This document shows, one piece after another, positions 35,288-46,281 of a stretch of DNA of 64,000 nt. Origin of the DNA: Vibrio nigripulchritudo ATCC 27043 (GTDB taxonomy: Bacteria; Pseudomonadota; Gammaproteobacteria; Enterobacterales; Vibrionaceae); contig NZ_AFWJ01000112.1 in the NCBI RefSeq assembly GCF_000222685.1, forward strand, positions 154,087 to 218,086, read 5' to 3'. Under the pieces are notes generated by a model, which worked only from the letters and a program-made list of their open reading frames with translations, ran no database searches and had not been told where the DNA came from. A program made the position numbers and the translations under genes. How positions within the stretch are numbered: the stretch's first letter is position 1; every line of letters begins with the position of its first letter.

Positions 35288-37411
35288 GTGAATCCAATCG
35301 TAAAAACGTTTCAATACGGTAACCACACCGTAACTATTGAAACTGGTGCTATCGCACGTCAAGCGACAGCAGCAGTTATGGTCAACATGGACGATACAGC
35401 GGTATTTGTTTCTGTTGTAGGTAAAAAAGAAGCGGTTGAAGGTCAGGACTTCTTCCCTCTTACAGTAAACTACCAAGAGCGTACCTACGCCGCTGGTAAA
35501 ATCCCAGGTGGTTTCTTCAAGCGTGAAGGTCGTCCATCTGAAGGCGAAACACTGACAGCTCGTCTTATCGACCGTCCTATCCGTCCTCTATTCCCAGATG
35601 CATTCAAAAACGAAGTTCAGGTTATCGCGACTGTTATGTCTGTAAACCCTGATGTTCAGCCAGACATCCCAACTATGATTGGTACTTCTGCTGCACTTGC
35701 TATCTCTGGTATCCCGTTCAACGGTCCAATCGGTGCGGCTCGTGTTGGTCATATTGATGGTCAACTTGTGCTAAACCCAAGCAACACAGAACTGGAAAGC
35801 TCTAAGCTTGACCTAGTTGTAGCAGGTACTGACAATGCAGTACTAATGGTTGAGTCTGAAGCAGACAACCTGACAGAAGAAGAAATGCTATCTGCGGTTG
35901 TTTACGGTCACGATCAACAGCAAGCTGTGATCACAGCAATTAAAGAGTTTGCTGCTGAAGTAGCAACTCCAGCTTGGGAATGGGAAGCGCCTGCAGAAAA
36001 CACAGAGCTTAAAGCTCGCGTTGCTGAACTGGCTGTTTCTCGTTTCGAAGAAGCGTACCAAATCACTGAAAAAATGGCGCGCTACGAGCAAGTAGGTACT
36101 ATCAAGAACGAAGTGGTAGAAGCTCTTCTTGCACAAGACGAAGAACTGGATGAGCGCGAAATCCGCGGCATGCTAGGCTCTCTTGAGAAGAATGTTGTAC
36201 GTAGCCGCATTATTGCGGGTAACCCACGTATCGATGGTCGTGAGAAAGACATGGTTCGTGCACTAGACGTACAAACTGGTGTACTTCCACGTACTCACGG
36301 TTCTTCACTATTTACCCGTGGTGAAACTCAGGCGCTGGTAACAGCGACTCTTGGTACACAGCGTGATGCTCAAATCATCGATGAGCTGACGGGTGAGAAG
36401 AAAGATCACTTCCTTCTACACTACAATTTCCCTCCATACTGTGTAGGCGAAACAGGCTTCGTTGGTTCTCCTAAGCGTCGTGAAATTGGTCACGGTAAGC
36501 TGGCTAAGCGCGGTATCGCTGCGGTAATGCCTTCTGTTGATGAGTTCCCATACACAGTACGTGTTGTATCGGAAATCACGGAATCTAACGGTTCATCTTC
36601 AATGGCTTCTGTATGTGGTACGTCTCTGGCACTTATGGATGCTGGTGTACCAATTAAGTCTTCTGTTGCAGGTATTGCAATGGGTCTTGTGAAAGAAGGC
36701 GACGACTTCGTAGTTCTTTCCGACATCTTAGGTGACGAAGACCACCTAGGTGACATGGACTTTAAAGTAGCAGGTACTAACGAAGGTATCACTGCGCTAC
36801 AAATGGATATCAAGATCGAAGGTATCACTAAAGAAATCATGCAAATCGCGCTTAACCAAGCACAAGGTGCGCGTAAGCACATCCTCTCTGTGATGGATCA
36901 GGCGATTTCAGGTGCTCGCGAAGATATCTCTGAGTTTGCTCCTCGTATCCACACCATGAAGATCAACGCAGACAAGATCAAAGACGTTATCGGTAAAGGT
37001 GGTGCAGTTATCCGTGCTCTGACTGAAGAAACTGGCACAACCATCGAAATCGAAGACGACGGTACAATCAAGATTGCTGCAACTGAAGGTACAGCTGCTA
37101 AAGAAGCGATTCGTCGTATCGAAGAGATCACGGCAGAAGTTGAAGTAGGCACCATCTACACAGGTAAAGTGACTCGTATCGTAGACTTCGGTGCATTCGT
37201 TGCTGTTCTTGGTGGTAAAGAAGGTCTGGTACACATTTCTCAAATCGCTGACAAGCGTATCGAGAAAGTGGCAGATCACCTTTCTGAAGGTCAGGAAGTG
37301 AAGGTTAAGGTACTTGAAATCGATCGCCAAAACCGTATCCGCCTAAGTATGAAAGAAGCAGTTGAAAAAACTGAAGAAGCACCATCAAGTGAGGAGCCAA
37401 GCGCGGAATAA
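35288..37411 (+). CDS. pnp: Polyribonucleotide nucleotidyltransferase (PNPase)
   Basis: Trimeric phosphorolytic 3'-5' exoribonuclease of the degradosome. The 707-residue protein has two RNase PH cores (~1-215, ~315-540), an all-helical linker (~230-310), a KH domain (~553-612, with [17 protein letters not shown]) and an S1 domain (~620-690, [20 protein letters not shown]). I chose GTG 35288 after CTAAGGAATTTAC; it gives [15 protein letters not shown], the common N-end. The leader stem-loop upstream suggests autoregulation. Confidence 0.97.
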   Translation: MNPIVKTFQYGNHTVTIETGAIARQATAAVMVNMDDTAVFVSVVGKKEAVEGQDFFPLTVNYQERTYAAGKIPGGFFKREGRPSEGETLTARLIDRPIRPLFPDAFKNEVQVIATVMSVNPDVQPDIPTMIGTSAALAISGIPFNGPIGAARVGHIDGQLVLNPSNTELESSKLDLVVAGTDNAVLMVESEADNLTEEEMLSAVVYGHDQQQAVITAIKEFAAEVATPAWEWEAPAENTELKARVAELAVSRFEEAYQITEKMARYEQVGTIKNEVVEALLAQDEELDEREIRGMLGSLEKNVVRSRIIAGNPRIDGREKDMVRALDVQTGVLPRTHGSSLFTRGETQALVTATLGTQRDAQIIDELTGEKKDHFLLHYNFPPYCVGETGFVGSPKRREIGHGKLAKRGIAAVMPSVDEFPYTVRVVSEITESNGSSSMASVCGTSLALMDAGVPIKSSVAGIAMGLVKEGDDFVVLSDILGDEDHLGDMDFKVAGTNEGITALQMDIKIEGITKEIMQIALNQAQGARKHILSVMDQAISGAREDISEFAPRIHTMKINADKIKDVIGKGGAVIRALTEETGTTIEIEDDGTIKIAATEGTAAKEAIRRIEEITAEVEVGTIYTGKVTRIVDFGAFVAVLGGKEGLVHISQIADKRIEKVADHLSEGQEVKVKVLEIDRQNRIRLSMKEAVEKTEEAPSSEEPSAE

Positions 37412-37448
37412 CGCGTCAAGCATACGCATTTGAATTAAAGCGTGTTAT

Positions 37449-37474
37449 AAAGGGGAGCTAAGGCTCCCCTTTTT
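37449..37474 (+). terminator. pnp terminator
   Basis: AGGGGAGC/GCTCCCCT around TAAG, followed by TTTT. Confidence 0.92.
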
Positions 37475-37578
37475 GCTATAGGGAACAGGTACAAAGCGTC
37501 AAATTTTTCAGTATTGGTTACTATATAACGAGCACTTTTATAACTGCTCAGTATTGACGCGAATTAAGGAGAATCAGT

Positions 37579-38478
37579 TTGGCAAAATGGTTAAAAATGG
37601 TCGGGATTGTATCGGCTCTGGTACTGACAGGGTGTGCATCCAACCAAAACCAGTGGCTATACCCACCCATGGCGGTGCCGCTCCAACCAAGTATTCAGCA
37701 GGAAGTGCAGATTGCGCGATTAACTCAGCTTCTGCAAAGACAGGATCTTAAGGAAGAAGTCCGCGCTAAGATGTTTTATGAGCGAGGTAACTACTACGAT
37801 AGCGTAGGGTTACGCGATCTAGCACGTCTTGATTTTGAGCGCTCTTTAAACATCAATCCACGTCAGCCAGATGTGTATAACCTTCTTGGTGTTTACTTCA
37901 CTGAAAAACGTGAATTTGACGCCGCTTACGATGCTTTTGATTCCACACTTGAGCTTGACCCAAGCAACCAATACGCAGAAAGAAACCGTGCTATTGCCTT
38001 GTACTATGGCTCAAGGTTCGAGTTAGCGTTGGAAGAAATGTCAACGCACTATGACGATGACCCAGAAGATCCGTTTCGAGCGCTGTGGTTGTATCTGATA
38101 GAGCGTGAAGTTGATGCTGAAGCAGCGAAAGAAAAACTGATGACTCGCTACGAGCAGAGAAGTGAGCGTTGGGGGTGGTTGATGGTTGCTTTAATGCTAG
38201 AGCAAATATCAGAAGAACGGGCTCTTAAGGCAATTGTTAGTGCTACCAACGATAACGAACTGTTATCGCAGCGTTTAACGGAAACCTATTTCTACCTGGC
38301 TAAGCGCTACCAGCTTCAGGGAGACTACGGTAACGCTATCTCACTTTACAAACTGGCGCTTTCTTTTAACGTGTACGAGTTTGTAGAACACAGATATTCC
38401 TATATGGAACTGGGCAATATCTACAGTGAACTGAAAGCAGAACAAGCCAAGGATTCAACTCAACCCGCAAGTATTTAG
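37579..38478 (+). CDS. nlpI: Lipoprotein NlpI (TPR adaptor)
   Basis: Outer-membrane lipoprotein with tetratricopeptide repeats that recruits the Prc protease and murein hydrolases. Lipobox LTGC with lipidated C19; the TPR pairs are plain at ~62-129 (DLARLDFERSLNINPRQPDV, then FDAAYDAFDSTLELDPSNQ) and again near ~255-285. It has 299 residues as in E. coli. The start is TTG 37579, preceded by AAGGAG at the right distance; no ATG gives the signal peptide intact. It sits downstream of pnp as in E. coli and converges on suhB. Confidence 0.93.
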   Translation: MAKWLKMVGIVSALVLTGCASNQNQWLYPPMAVPLQPSIQQEVQIARLTQLLQRQDLKEEVRAKMFYERGNYYDSVGLRDLARLDFERSLNINPRQPDVYNLLGVYFTEKREFDAAYDAFDSTLELDPSNQYAERNRAIALYYGSRFELALEEMSTHYDDDPEDPFRALWLYLIEREVDAEAAKEKLMTRYEQRSERWGWLMVALMLEQISEERALKAIVSATNDNELLSQRLTETYFYLAKRYQLQGDYGNAISLYKLALSFNVYEFVEHRYSYMELGNIYSELKAEQAKDSTQPASI

Positions 38479-38521
38479 ATGCAGGCTTCGTAATTCGCAA
38501 TTTAGGTTGTTCCCCAAATAA

Positions 38522-38557
38522 AAAACGCCCGGTCACTTCATAGTAACCGGGCGTTTT
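38522..38557. terminator. Bidirectional terminator nlpI / suhB
   Basis: AAAACGCCCGGT with ACCGGGCGTTTT, 12 bp around a 12-base loop; T-runs both ways (A-rich 38517-38525 on the left). Confidence 0.92.
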
Positions 38558-38579
38558 ATTCAGGGTGTGACAGTAAAAA

Positions 38580-39383
38580 TTACTTCAGGATAGCTTCATT
38601 ACCGTTTTCGCGGATGTGTTTTAGAATTGATTTAACACCGCGTGGGCTAGAGCCAACAATATTGCCTGATTGCATGTAGTTAGTGCCACCAGAGAAGTCC
38701 GTAAGAATCGCGCCAGCTTCACGAGCAATCAGCTCACCTGCCGCCATATCCCATGGTTTCAAACCTAACTCAAAGAAGCCGTCTACACGACCAGCAGCTA
38801 AGTAGCATAGGTCAAGTGCTGCACTACCAGTGCGGCGGAAGTCTGCACATTCAACAAACAGTGCAGATACAATCTTCATGTAAGATTCAGAGTGCTGCTT
38901 TTGCTTGAATGGGAAGCCTGTTGCCAGAACTGCGCCTTGAAGATCTTTCAATTGAGGAACACGGATACGTGCGTTATTGAGTTGTGCGCCTGCACCGCGT
39001 TGAGCAGTGAACAGTTCGTTAAGCATTGGGTCGTATACGCACGCCACTTCTGTTTTGCCTTTCATACGAACGGCGATGGAAACAGAGAAGTGTGGTAGAC
39101 CTTTAACGAAGTTAGTGGTGCCATCCAGTGGGTCGATGATCCATTGTACGTCTTTATCTTTACCTTCGATAAGACCATTTTCTTCAGCAACGATACAGTG
39201 CTCAGGGTAAGAGCTTTTGATGGTATCGATGATTAGAGCTTCTGCTTCTTTGTCTACGTTAGTAACAAAGTCATTGCTGCCTTTCTGAGTTGACTCAATT
39301 TTGTCAGCGTTTTCTAGTGATTTAGCAATGTGATTGCCTGCTTTTCGCGCAGCGCGAATAGCAATGTTAAGCATTGGATGCAT
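38580..39383 (-). CDS. suhB: Inositol monophosphatase family protein SuhB
   Basis: Mg2+-dependent inositol-1-monophosphatase that in E. coli also joins the rRNA antitermination complex with NusA and aids 30S maturation. Metal-site motifs are E67 (VAEENG), D84-x-x-D87 in IDPLDGTTNF (83-92) and W211-D212 in PWDMAAGELIARE. It has 267 residues, the normal length. It stands alone and is divergent from trmJ. Confidence 0.95.
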   Translation of the reverse strand: MHPMLNIAIRAARKAGNHIAKSLENADKIESTQKGSNDFVTNVDKEAEALIIDTIKSSYPEHCIVAEENGLIEGKDKDVQWIIDPLDGTTNFVKGLPHFSVSIAVRMKGKTEVACVYDPMLNELFTAQRGAGAQLNNARIRVPQLKDLQGAVLATGFPFKQKQHSESYMKIVSALFVECADFRRTGSAALDLCYLAAGRVDGFFELGLKPWDMAAGELIAREAGAILTDFSGGTNYMQSGNIVGSSPRGVKSILKHIRENGNEAILK

Positions 39384-39614
39384 ACAAATTTCCCAACGGA
39401 TGTTAAAGAACGATAAAGCGGCGGGGAGTATATCAGAGTTCCTACAAAAAGGAAGTGGTTATTTTTTACCCTTTTTGAGGTGAGTGGAAACCTACGTTGA
39501 CATTGGATTCTGGCAGTGTGATTGAAAGCAAGCCCCTCCATTGGATTGAGATAACCTTTTTATTGGTGTTGTGATACTATTTCGCGGTTTTTCAATAGCG
39601 GGTATCTAAACACC

Positions 39615-40340
39615 ATGTTAGACCAAGTAAAAGTCGTATTAGTTGGCACATCTCATTCAGGAAACATAGGCAGTGCAGCACGCGCAATGAAAGTGATGGG
39701 GTTGTCCAATATGGTGTTGGTGGATCCACAGTGTGAGGTTGATTCTCAGGCTATTGCATTGGCGGCCGGAGCAAGTGAAATAGCGTTAAATGCCCAAATC
39801 GTAAGTACCCTTGAAGAAGCCGTAGAAGATTGTGGTTTGGTCGTCGGGTCTAGTGCTCGATCGCGCACACTGGAATGGCCAATGCTTGAGCCGCGAGAGT
39901 GTGGAGAGCTGTTTGCCAAAGAAGGAAAAAGCCATCCTGTGGCGTTGGTATTCGGACGCGAAAGAACCGGGCTGACAAATGAAGAACTTCAGCGCTGTCA
40001 TTATCATGTCTGTATTCCAGCAAACCCAGAATACAGTTCATTGAATTTGGCTATGGCAGTTCAAACTCTCGCTTACGAAGTGAGAGTCGCGCATTTAAAC
40101 GAGCAGGCAAGTATCCATCCTAAAGCCGAGCAGGAAGAATATCCAAGGCATAAAGAGTTGGAAATGTTCTATGAGCATCTTGAAAAAGTCATCACTCAAA
40201 CCCAGTTTATTGATAGTGATAACCCTGGTCAGGTGATGAATAAACTTCGACGTTTATTCTCCAGAGCTCGACCTGAAGCACAAGAAATCAATATCTTGAG
40301 AGGGATTTTGACCTCCGTACAAAAGAAAATATCAAAGTAA
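39615..40340 (+). CDS. trmJ: tRNA (cytidine/uridine-32-2'-O)-methyltransferase TrmJ
   Basis: SPOUT-class enzyme that methylates position 32 in the anticodon loop. The N-terminal knot domain (~1-165) shows [33 protein letters not shown] and [17 protein letters not shown], the SPOUT SAM site; the C-end (~170-241) is a helical TrmJ-specific extension. 241 residues. It lies just upstream of iscR as in E. coli. Confidence 0.95.
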   Translation: MLDQVKVVLVGTSHSGNIGSAARAMKVMGLSNMVLVDPQCEVDSQAIALAAGASEIALNAQIVSTLEEAVEDCGLVVGSSARSRTLEWPMLEPRECGELFAKEGKSHPVALVFGRERTGLTNEELQRCHYHVCIPANPEYSSLNLAMAVQTLAYEVRVAHLNEQASIHPKAEQEEYPRHKELEMFYEHLEKVITQTQFIDSDNPGQVMNKLRRLFSRARPEAQEINILRGILTSVQKKISK

Positions 40341-40366
40341 AATAACCATAATTTTCCAGTGGTTAA

Positions 40367-40416
40367 ATACCTGACTGTTTTAGTCAAATAAATACTTGAC
40401 CAATTTAGTCAGGTAT
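40367..40416 (+). promoter_or_regulatory. Two adjacent type 1 IscR binding sites
   Basis: Two 25-bp matches lie head to tail with no gap: ATACCTGACTGTTTTAGTCA.. (40367-40391) and ATACTTGACCAATTTAGTCA.. (40392-40416). Both keep the ATA, the GAC, the AGTC and the TA(T/A) ends of the [2Fe-2S]-IscR type 1 motif. They lie about 45-90 bp before the iscR ATG, so IscR is expected to repress the operon here as in E. coli. Confidence 0.85.
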
Positions 40417-40426
40417 GGAAAACTTC

Positions 40427-40449
40427 TATCCACAAACTTACTGTGGATA
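40427..40449 (+). other. Perfect stem-loop just before iscR
   Basis: TATCCACA (40427-40434) pairs with TGTGGATA (40442-40449) around AACTTAC. The stem ends 9 bp before the iscR ATG, covering the place where a ribosome site should be; the mRNA could be translationally controlled. Confidence 0.55.
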
Positions 40450-40458
40450 CGATGCGAT

Positions 40459-40965
40459 ATGAGACTTACATCAAAAGGAAGATATGCAGTAACAGCAATG
40501 TTAGATGTTGCTCTGCATTCGCAAGAGAGCCCAGTCCCGCTGGCGGATATTTCAGAGCGCCAGGGAATTTCTCTTTCTTACTTAGAACAACTGTTTTCAA
40601 AACTGCGTAAAGCAGGTCTGGTTGCCAGCGTTCGTGGTCCTGGTGGTGGTTACCGCCTAGGTGCAGATGCGAATGAAATTGCAATCGGAATGGTTATCTC
40701 AGCCGTTGACGAATCTGTCGATGCAACCAAATGCAGCGGTAAAGCCGACTGCCAAGGTGGCTCTCGCTGCCTAACTCACACACTTTGGCGTGACTTAAGT
40801 GCTAGAATTAGTGAGTTTCTTAACAACATCACGCTTGGCGAGCTGATGCTTGATAATGAAGTGTTAGAAATATCTGACCGTCAGGACATTGACTTGGCGC
40901 TCAACCATGGGTTTGGACAAAAAAATACAAACACCGCTCCCATCGGTGTAAACGCACGCTCTTAA
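40459..40965 (+). CDS. iscR: Fe-S cluster regulator IscR
   Basis: Rrf2-family winged-helix repressor that senses cluster demand through its [2Fe-2S] centre. Ligands are present at C92, C98, C104 and H107 ([17 protein letters not shown]), numbered as in E. coli. The HTH is in the first 60 residues ([23 protein letters not shown]). I chose ATG 40459, giving 168 residues starting [14 protein letters not shown]; 21 upstream codons are open but cross the IscR sites. First gene of the isc operon. Confidence 0.96.
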   Translation: MRLTSKGRYAVTAMLDVALHSQESPVPLADISERQGISLSYLEQLFSKLRKAGLVASVRGPGGGYRLGADANEIAIGMVISAVDESVDATKCSGKADCQGGSRCLTHTLWRDLSARISEFLNNITLGELMLDNEVLEISDRQDIDLALNHGFGQKNTNTAPIGVNARS

Positions 40966-40981
40966 TCGATAATAAAATGAT

Positions 40982-40996
40982 CGCTTATTAAAAGCG
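40982..40996 (+). other. iscR-iscS intergenic hairpin
   Basis: CGCTT (40982-40986) pairs with AAGCG (40992-40996). In E. coli a structure in this gap protects iscR mRNA when RyhB triggers decay of iscSUA; this small stem may be the counterpart. Confidence 0.35.
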
Positions 40997-41021
40997 GCAC
41001 TATCTTACATTGGAGTAAAGA

Positions 41022-42236
41022 ATGAAACTGCCTATTTATTTTGATTATTCAGCAACATGCCCAGTTGATTCTCGCGTTGCTGAGAAAATGGTTCAGTACA
41101 TGACGATGGACGGGACGTTCGGTAACCCGGCATCTCGTTCGCATCGTTATGGCTGGCAGGCAGAAGAAGCAGTAGATACTGCTCGTGAGCAAATCGCTGA
41201 ACTACTTAATGCTGACCCGAGAGAAATTGTCTTTACCTCAGGTGCAACCGAATCAGACAACCTAGCGATAAAAGGTGCAGCGCACTTTTACGGTAAAAAA
41301 GGCAAACACGTCATCACTTGTAAGACCGAGCACAAAGCGGTTTTAGACCCTTGTCGCCAACTTGAGCGCGAAGGTTATGAAGTGACTTACCTTGAGCCAG
41401 AATCCAACGGCATCATCGACTTAAACAAGCTTCAAGAAGCCATGCGTGAAGACACAGTTTTAGTGTCAATCATGCACGTTAACAACGAAATTGGCGTTAT
41501 TCAGGACATTTCTGCGATCGGCGAGCTTTGCCGCGAGCGCAAAATCATCTTCCACGTTGATGCAGCTCAGTCTGCAGGCAAAGTGCCTCTAGATGTAAAA
41601 GAAATGAAAGTAGACCTGATTTCGATGTCGGCTCACAAAGCTTATGGACCAAAAGGTATTGGTGCACTTTACGTTCGTCGTAAACCACGCATTCGTTTAG
41701 AAGCACAAATGCACGGTGGCGGTCACGAGCGTGGATTCCGTTCAGGTACATTGCCAACACACCAAATCGTTGGTATGGGCGAAGCGTTCCGCATCGCTAA
41801 AGAAGATATGCAGAAAGACTTTGAACATGCTAAAGCCCTGCGCGATCGCATGTTAAAAGGTTTAGAAGGAATGGAAGCGTTAACCGTTAATGGTGACCTT
41901 GACCAACGTGTTCCTCACAACCTGAACATCAGCTTTGCCTTTGTAGAAGGTGAATCACTGCTGATGGCATTAAAAGATCTGGCTGTGTCTTCTGGCTCTG
42001 CGTGTACGTCTGCAAGCCTAGAGCCTTCATACGTTTTACGTGCGTTAGGTCTGGATGATGAACTGGCTCATAGTTCTATCCGTTTCTCATTTGGTCGTTT
42101 TACGACAGAAGAAGAAGTGGATTACGCCGTCGAAAAAATTCGCGTAGCAGTAGATAAACTGCGCAACATGTCTCCTCTATGGGATATGTACAAAGAAGGT
42201 GTTGATTTGAGTACGGTTGAGTGGGCGCACCACTAA
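41022..42236 (+). CDS. iscS: Cysteine desulfurase IscS
   Basis: PLP enzyme that takes sulfur from cysteine for Fe-S clusters, thiolated tRNA and cofactors. PLP lysine K206 ([12 protein letters not shown]) and the persulfide cysteine C328 ([13 protein letters not shown]) are in place. 404 residues, as in E. coli IscS. TGGAGTAAAG precedes ATG. It is the second gene of the isc operon. Confidence 0.98.
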   Translation: MKLPIYFDYSATCPVDSRVAEKMVQYMTMDGTFGNPASRSHRYGWQAEEAVDTAREQIAELLNADPREIVFTSGATESDNLAIKGAAHFYGKKGKHVITCKTEHKAVLDPCRQLEREGYEVTYLEPESNGIIDLNKLQEAMREDTVLVSIMHVNNEIGVIQDISAIGELCRERKIIFHVDAAQSAGKVPLDVKEMKVDLISMSAHKAYGPKGIGALYVRRKPRIRLEAQMHGGGHERGFRSGTLPTHQIVGMGEAFRIAKEDMQKDFEHAKALRDRMLKGLEGMEALTVNGDLDQRVPHNLNISFAFVEGESLLMALKDLAVSSGSACTSASLEPSYVLRALGLDDELAHSSIRFSFGRFTTEEEVDYAVEKIRVAVDKLRNMSPLWDMYKEGVDLSTVEWAHH

Positions 42237-42270
42237 TCTAAGGAATATAGAGGATTCGAGGTAAAAGATT

Positions 42271-42654
42271 ATGGCATACAGCGAAAAAGTTATTGATCAC
42301 TACGAAAACCCACGCAACGTTGGTTCATTTGACAAAGAAGATCCATCTGTCGGAAGTGGTATGGTTGGCGCGCCAGCATGTGGCGACGTAATGAAACTGC
42401 AAATCAAAGTGTCCCCTGAAGGCATTATTGAAGACGCGAAATTTAAGACTTATGGATGCGGCAGTGCGATTGCTTCCAGCTCTCTTGTTACAGAGTGGGT
42501 AAAAGGCAAAAGCATTGATGAAGCGGCAGCAATTAAAAATGCAGAAATTGCAGAAGAGCTTGAATTACCACCAGTAAAAGTTCACTGCTCAATTCTGGCA
42601 GAAGATGCAATCAAAGCCGCTGTTTCTGATTACAAAAAGAAACACGACTCCTAA
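42271..42654 (+). CDS. iscU: Fe-S scaffold protein IscU
   Basis: Scaffold on which IscS, ferredoxin and frataxin/IscX build [2Fe-2S] clusters. Ligands C37 and D39 (GAPACGDV), C63 (YGCGSA) and C106 (VHCSIL) are present, with the HscA-recognition motif LPPVK at 99-103. 127 residues. Confidence 0.98.
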   Translation: MAYSEKVIDHYENPRNVGSFDKEDPSVGSGMVGAPACGDVMKLQIKVSPEGIIEDAKFKTYGCGSAIASSSLVTEWVKGKSIDEAAAIKNAEIAEELELPPVKVHCSILAEDAIKAAVSDYKKKHDS

Positions 42655-42717
42655 AGTTAAAGCAGGAGAGAAAAGCTCTCTCCTGTCTTAAATTCACTAA
42701 TGTAAGCAGGGTGCAGT

Positions 42718-43041
42718 ATGGCCATTACCATGACAGAAGCGGCAACAAGCCGGGTCAGAGCATTTCTTGATAACCGAGGCAAAGGTATCGGTTTGAGACT
42801 TGGGGTAAAAACCACAGGTTGTTCAGGAATGGCATATGTTCTCGAATTTGTTGATGTATTGAATGACGAAGATGAAATCTTCGAACAAGACAATGTGAAA
42901 ATCATCATTGACCCGAAAAGCTTGGTTTATCTTGATGGAACTGAGTTGGATTTTGTCAAAGAAGGTTTGAACGAAGGCTTCCAGTTTAACAACCCTAATG
43001 TGAAGAGCGAATGTGGTTGTGGTGAAAGCTTTAATGTTTGA
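42718..43041 (+). CDS. iscA: A-type Fe-S carrier IscA
   Basis: Iron or cluster carrier of the IscA/HesB family. Ligand cysteines C35 (TTGCSGMAY), C99 and C101 ([10 protein letters not shown]). 107 residues. It is a paralogue of ErpA in this window, sharing the fold but with the IscA-type ends. Between iscU and hscB. Confidence 0.97.
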   Translation: MAITMTEAATSRVRAFLDNRGKGIGLRLGVKTTGCSGMAYVLEFVDVLNDEDEIFEQDNVKIIIDPKSLVYLDGTELDFVKEGLNEGFQFNNPNVKSECGCGESFNV

Positions 43042-43143
43042 TCGCAAACATCAATAAATAAAATGAACAAAAACGCAGTGAAGGCTGCGTTTTGTACTTT
43101 CCACCCGTCTTGAATTTTGCCCAATATTATTGAGAGACAGATA

Positions 43144-43659
43144 ATGGATCATTTTGAATTGTTTGGCATTTCTCGCCAATTTGATCTCGATGTCACCACG
43201 TTGTCCACCCAATTTAGAGAACTTCAGCGTCAATTTCATCCTGATAAATTTGCGACCTCGTCTGAACGCGATCGCCTTATGGCGGTTCAGAAAGCCGCTC
43301 AAATAAACGATGCATTTCAAGTTTTAAAGCAACCCATCTCTCGCGCAGAGTATCTTTTGTCCCTTAAAGGGGTAGATATTCGCAACGAGCAAAACACCAT
43401 GCAAGACCCGATGTTCCTAATGGAGCAAATGGAACTGAGGGAAGCATTGGAAGAGATCGAGTCTTCATCTGATCCAGAGTCCGAGCTGTTCGATTTTGAA
43501 AAAAAGGTCAGTAAACTGTATCAATCTCACTTAGATGAGATGGTTCAGTCACTGACTGAAGAAGCACTGGAAAATGCTGCGAATGGTATTCGTAAGCTAA
43601 AATTTATTGCCAAATTACAAAATGAGATAGAGCAACTGGAAGAAAAGTTGTTCGCATAA
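43144..43659 (+). CDS. hscB: J-domain co-chaperone HscB
   Basis: Delivers IscU to HscA and stimulates its ATPase. N-terminal J domain with HPD (32-34, QFHPDKF) and a C-terminal three-helix bundle that binds IscU (~90-171). I chose ATG 43144, giving 171 residues that start [16 protein letters not shown]; nine more upstream codons are open but not family-like. hscA follows after 13 bp. Confidence 0.96.
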   Translation: MDHFELFGISRQFDLDVTTLSTQFRELQRQFHPDKFATSSERDRLMAVQKAAQINDAFQVLKQPISRAEYLLSLKGVDIRNEQNTMQDPMFLMEQMELREALEEIESSSDPESELFDFEKKVSKLYQSHLDEMVQSLTEEALENAANGIRKLKFIAKLQNEIEQLEEKLFA

Positions 43660-43672
43660 TAAAGGAATTTCA

Positions 43673-45526
43673 ATGGCATTACTTCAAATTGCAGAGCCAG
43701 GTCAAAGCTCCGCGCCTCACGAGCATAAGCTCGCAGCGGGGATTGATCTCGGTACAACCAATTCACTGGTGGCATCGGTTCGAAGTGGAACCGCCAAGCC
43801 GCTAGTGGATACGCAGGGTGAAAGCATTCTGCCTTCGGTTGTGTATTATGGCTCTGAGAATCCTGTCGTCGGAGCTGCTGCACGTGAGCATGCACAGTCT
43901 GACCCAAAACAAACCATCATATCCGCCAAACGCCTAATTGGTCGTTCTCTGGAAGATATTCAAAACCGTTATCCATCTTTACCTTATCAATTCACAGCCA
44001 GCGAAAATGGTTTGCCAGTAATTGAAACTGATCAAGGTAACGTCAACCCGATTCAAGTGTCATCTGAGATCTTGAAATCTCTCGGTCAGCGTGCTGAAGA
44101 AACCTTGGGTGGCGAGCTAACTGGGGTTGTGATTACAGTACCCGCGTATTTTGATGATGCACAGCGTGCTGGCACCAAAGACGCGGCTAAGTTAGCCGGA
44201 TTAAACGTACTGCGCCTTCTCAATGAACCAACCGCAGCAGCCATTGCTTACGGATTGGATTCTGGTCAAGAGGGGGTTATTGCCGTCTATGACTTGGGAG
44301 GAGGTACGTTTGATATCTCTATCCTACGTCTATCCAAAGGGGTATTTGAAGTCTTAGCCACTGGCGGAGACTCTGCTCTGGGTGGTGATGATTTCGATCA
44401 TATCATCGCTGACTACATCAAAGAGCAATCGGGCTACCAAGGCGATCTATCGATCCAGGAAAACCGTGCTTTGTTGGATGTAGCAACTCAGGCGAAAATT
44501 GCTTTGTCTGATTCCACCGTTACCGAGATTAAATTTGGTTCTTGGACAGGTTCGCTATCTCGTGACACCTTCAATGAGTTGATTCATCCTCTAGTGAAAA
44601 AGACTTTGCTTTCATGTCGCCGAGCCCTTAAAGATGCAGGTGTAAGTGCGGAAGAAGTTCAAGAAGTCGTGATGGTGGGTGGCTCAACCCGAACTTTATA
44701 CGTTCGTGAAATGGTCGGTGAGTTTTTTCATCGCGAGCCACTAACAAGCATCAATCCCGATGAGGTGGTCGCCATTGGGGCTGCGATTCAGGCAGATATT
44801 TTAGCGGGTAACAAACCGGACTCTGAAATGCTGTTGTTGGATGTCATTCCGCTGTCATTGGGCATAGAAACCATGGGAGGTCTGGTCGAGAAGATCATTC
44901 CAAGAAATACCACGATCCCTGTCGCTCGCGCTCAAGAGTTTACTACTTTCAAAGATGGTCAGACGGGCATGCTGGTTCATGTCGCGCAGGGCGAACGTGA
45001 ACTGATTGACGACTGTCGCTCTCTGGCGAAATTCTCGTTAAAAGGTATCCCACCTATGACCGCAGGTGCGGCGCATATTCGCGTCACCTATCAAGTGGAT
45101 GCGGATGGCTTGCTCTCTGTTACTGCAATGGAAAAAAGCACGGGTGTTCAGGCAGAAATCCAAGTGAAACCTTCTTATGGTCTGAGTGATGATGAAGTCG
45201 CTGGCATGCTCAAAGATTCCATGACCTATGCTAGAGAAGACATGCAAGCTCGTGCCCTGGCAGAGCAACGTGTAGAAGCAGACAGAGTAATTGAAGGTTT
45301 GGTCGCTGCTATGCAAGCAGATGGTGACGAGCTGTTGTCTGAAGAAGAACAGCAAGTGCTACTGAAATCCATCGAAGCATTGATTGCGCTTCGAAACGGC
45401 GATAATGCCGACGCGATTGAGCAAGGCATCAAGGATACTGATAAAGCCAGCCAGGAATTTGCGTCACGACGCATGGACAAATCCATCCGTACTGCCTTAT
45501 CTGGTCAGTCGGTTGATGACATTTAA
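43673..45526 (+). CDS. hscA: Fe-S chaperone HscA (Hsp70 family)
   Basis: Specialised DnaK-like ATPase that releases clusters from IscU. The ATPase domain carries [16 protein letters not shown] (~22-37), [14 protein letters not shown] (~202-215) and [15 protein letters not shown]; the substrate domain follows from ~390, with the helical lid at the C-end. 617 residues, close to the E. coli length. AAAGGAATTTCA before ATG. Confidence 0.97.
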   Translation: MALLQIAEPGQSSAPHEHKLAAGIDLGTTNSLVASVRSGTAKPLVDTQGESILPSVVYYGSENPVVGAAAREHAQSDPKQTIISAKRLIGRSLEDIQNRYPSLPYQFTASENGLPVIETDQGNVNPIQVSSEILKSLGQRAEETLGGELTGVVITVPAYFDDAQRAGTKDAAKLAGLNVLRLLNEPTAAAIAYGLDSGQEGVIAVYDLGGGTFDISILRLSKGVFEVLATGGDSALGGDDFDHIIADYIKEQSGYQGDLSIQENRALLDVATQAKIALSDSTVTEIKFGSWTGSLSRDTFNELIHPLVKKTLLSCRRALKDAGVSAEEVQEVVMVGGSTRTLYVREMVGEFFHREPLTSINPDEVVAIGAAIQADILAGNKPDSEMLLLDVIPLSLGIETMGGLVEKIIPRNTTIPVARAQEFTTFKDGQTGMLVHVAQGERELIDDCRSLAKFSLKGIPPMTAGAAHIRVTYQVDADGLLSVTAMEKSTGVQAEIQVKPSYGLSDDEVAGMLKDSMTYAREDMQARALAEQRVEADRVIEGLVAAMQADGDELLSEEEQQVLLKSIEALIALRNGDNADAIEQGIKDTDKASQEFASRRMDKSIRTALSGQSVDDI

Positions 45527-45549
45527 CAGAAGAAGTTTGAGAATTTAAA

Positions 45550-45888
45550 ATGCCTAAGATTATTGTTTTACCTCATGAAGATCTTTGCCCAGAAGGTGCG
45601 GTATTAGAAGGACAAACTGGTCAGTCTGTATTAGATGTCGCACTTAAAAACGGAATTGGAATTGAGCACGCGTGTGAAAAATCCTGTGCATGTACAACAT
45701 GTCATGTTGTGATTCGCGAAGGTTTTGATTCACTGGATGAGAGTGATGAACTGGAAGACGACATGCTAGACAAAGCGTGGGGGCTAGAGCCTGAATCTCG
45801 TCTTGGTTGTCAGGCTGTTATTGCAGATGAAGACTTGGTTGTTGAGATTCCGAAATACACCTTAAACCACGCGGCTGAAGATCATTAA
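45550..45888 (+). CDS. fdx: ISC-type [2Fe-2S] ferredoxin
   Basis: Adrenodoxin-type ferredoxin that supplies electrons for cluster assembly. Cluster ligands C42, C48, C51 and C87 (EHACEKSCACTTCHV and LGCQAV), plus the extra C46. 112 residues. It lies 24 bp after hscA and 12 bp before iscX. Confidence 0.97.
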   Translation: MPKIIVLPHEDLCPEGAVLEGQTGQSVLDVALKNGIGIEHACEKSCACTTCHVVIREGFDSLDESDELEDDMLDKAWGLEPESRLGCQAVIADEDLVVEIPKYTLNHAAEDH

Positions 45889-45900
45889 TAGGGAAGAGAT

Positions 45901-46101
45901 ATGAGCTTGAAATGGACTGACTCGCGAGATATCGCGATTGAGCTTTGTGATTTATATCCGGATACAGACCCAAAAACAGTGCGTTTTACCGACCTGCACC
46001 GTTGGATTTGCGAGCTAGAGGATTTTGACGACGATCCAAACCGATCAAACGAAAAAATCCTTGAAGCAATTATTCTGTGTTGGATGGATGAAGCAGATTA
46101 A
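45901..46101 (+). CDS. iscX: IscX (Fe-S assembly regulator)
   Basis: Small acidic protein that binds IscS and iron and tunes cluster assembly. The 66 residues start [20 protein letters not shown] and contain the [21 protein letters not shown] acidic patch typical of IscX. Last gene of the isc operon, followed by a terminator. Confidence 0.95.
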   Translation: MSLKWTDSRDIAIELCDLYPDTDPKTVRFTDLHRWICELEDFDDDPNRSNEKILEAIILCWMDEAD

Positions 46102-46146
46102 AAGATAAGCAAAATAATGTGACCTAACATTATTTACTGAAAAAAG

Positions 46147-46170
46147 CGGGCTTAATTGCCCGTTTTTTTT
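46147..46170 (+). terminator. isc operon terminator
   Basis: CGGGC/GCCCG around TTAATT, followed by eight T. The stem is short, the T-run strong. Confidence 0.85.
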
Positions 46171-46281
46171 ATGCAAATGACATTTAACTCGAACATAATG
46201 CTAACATTCTGAAACTAGTGAAAAGAAACACAGTCGTAATAAAGAATTGCAAGGATTACGACACCAAGACAAGGAGAAATC

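Noticed and set aside
35028-35291. 87-codon plus-strand ORF between rpsO and pnp
   Set aside because: It runs through the rpsO terminator, the pnp promoter and the pnp leader stem, and has no ribosome site.
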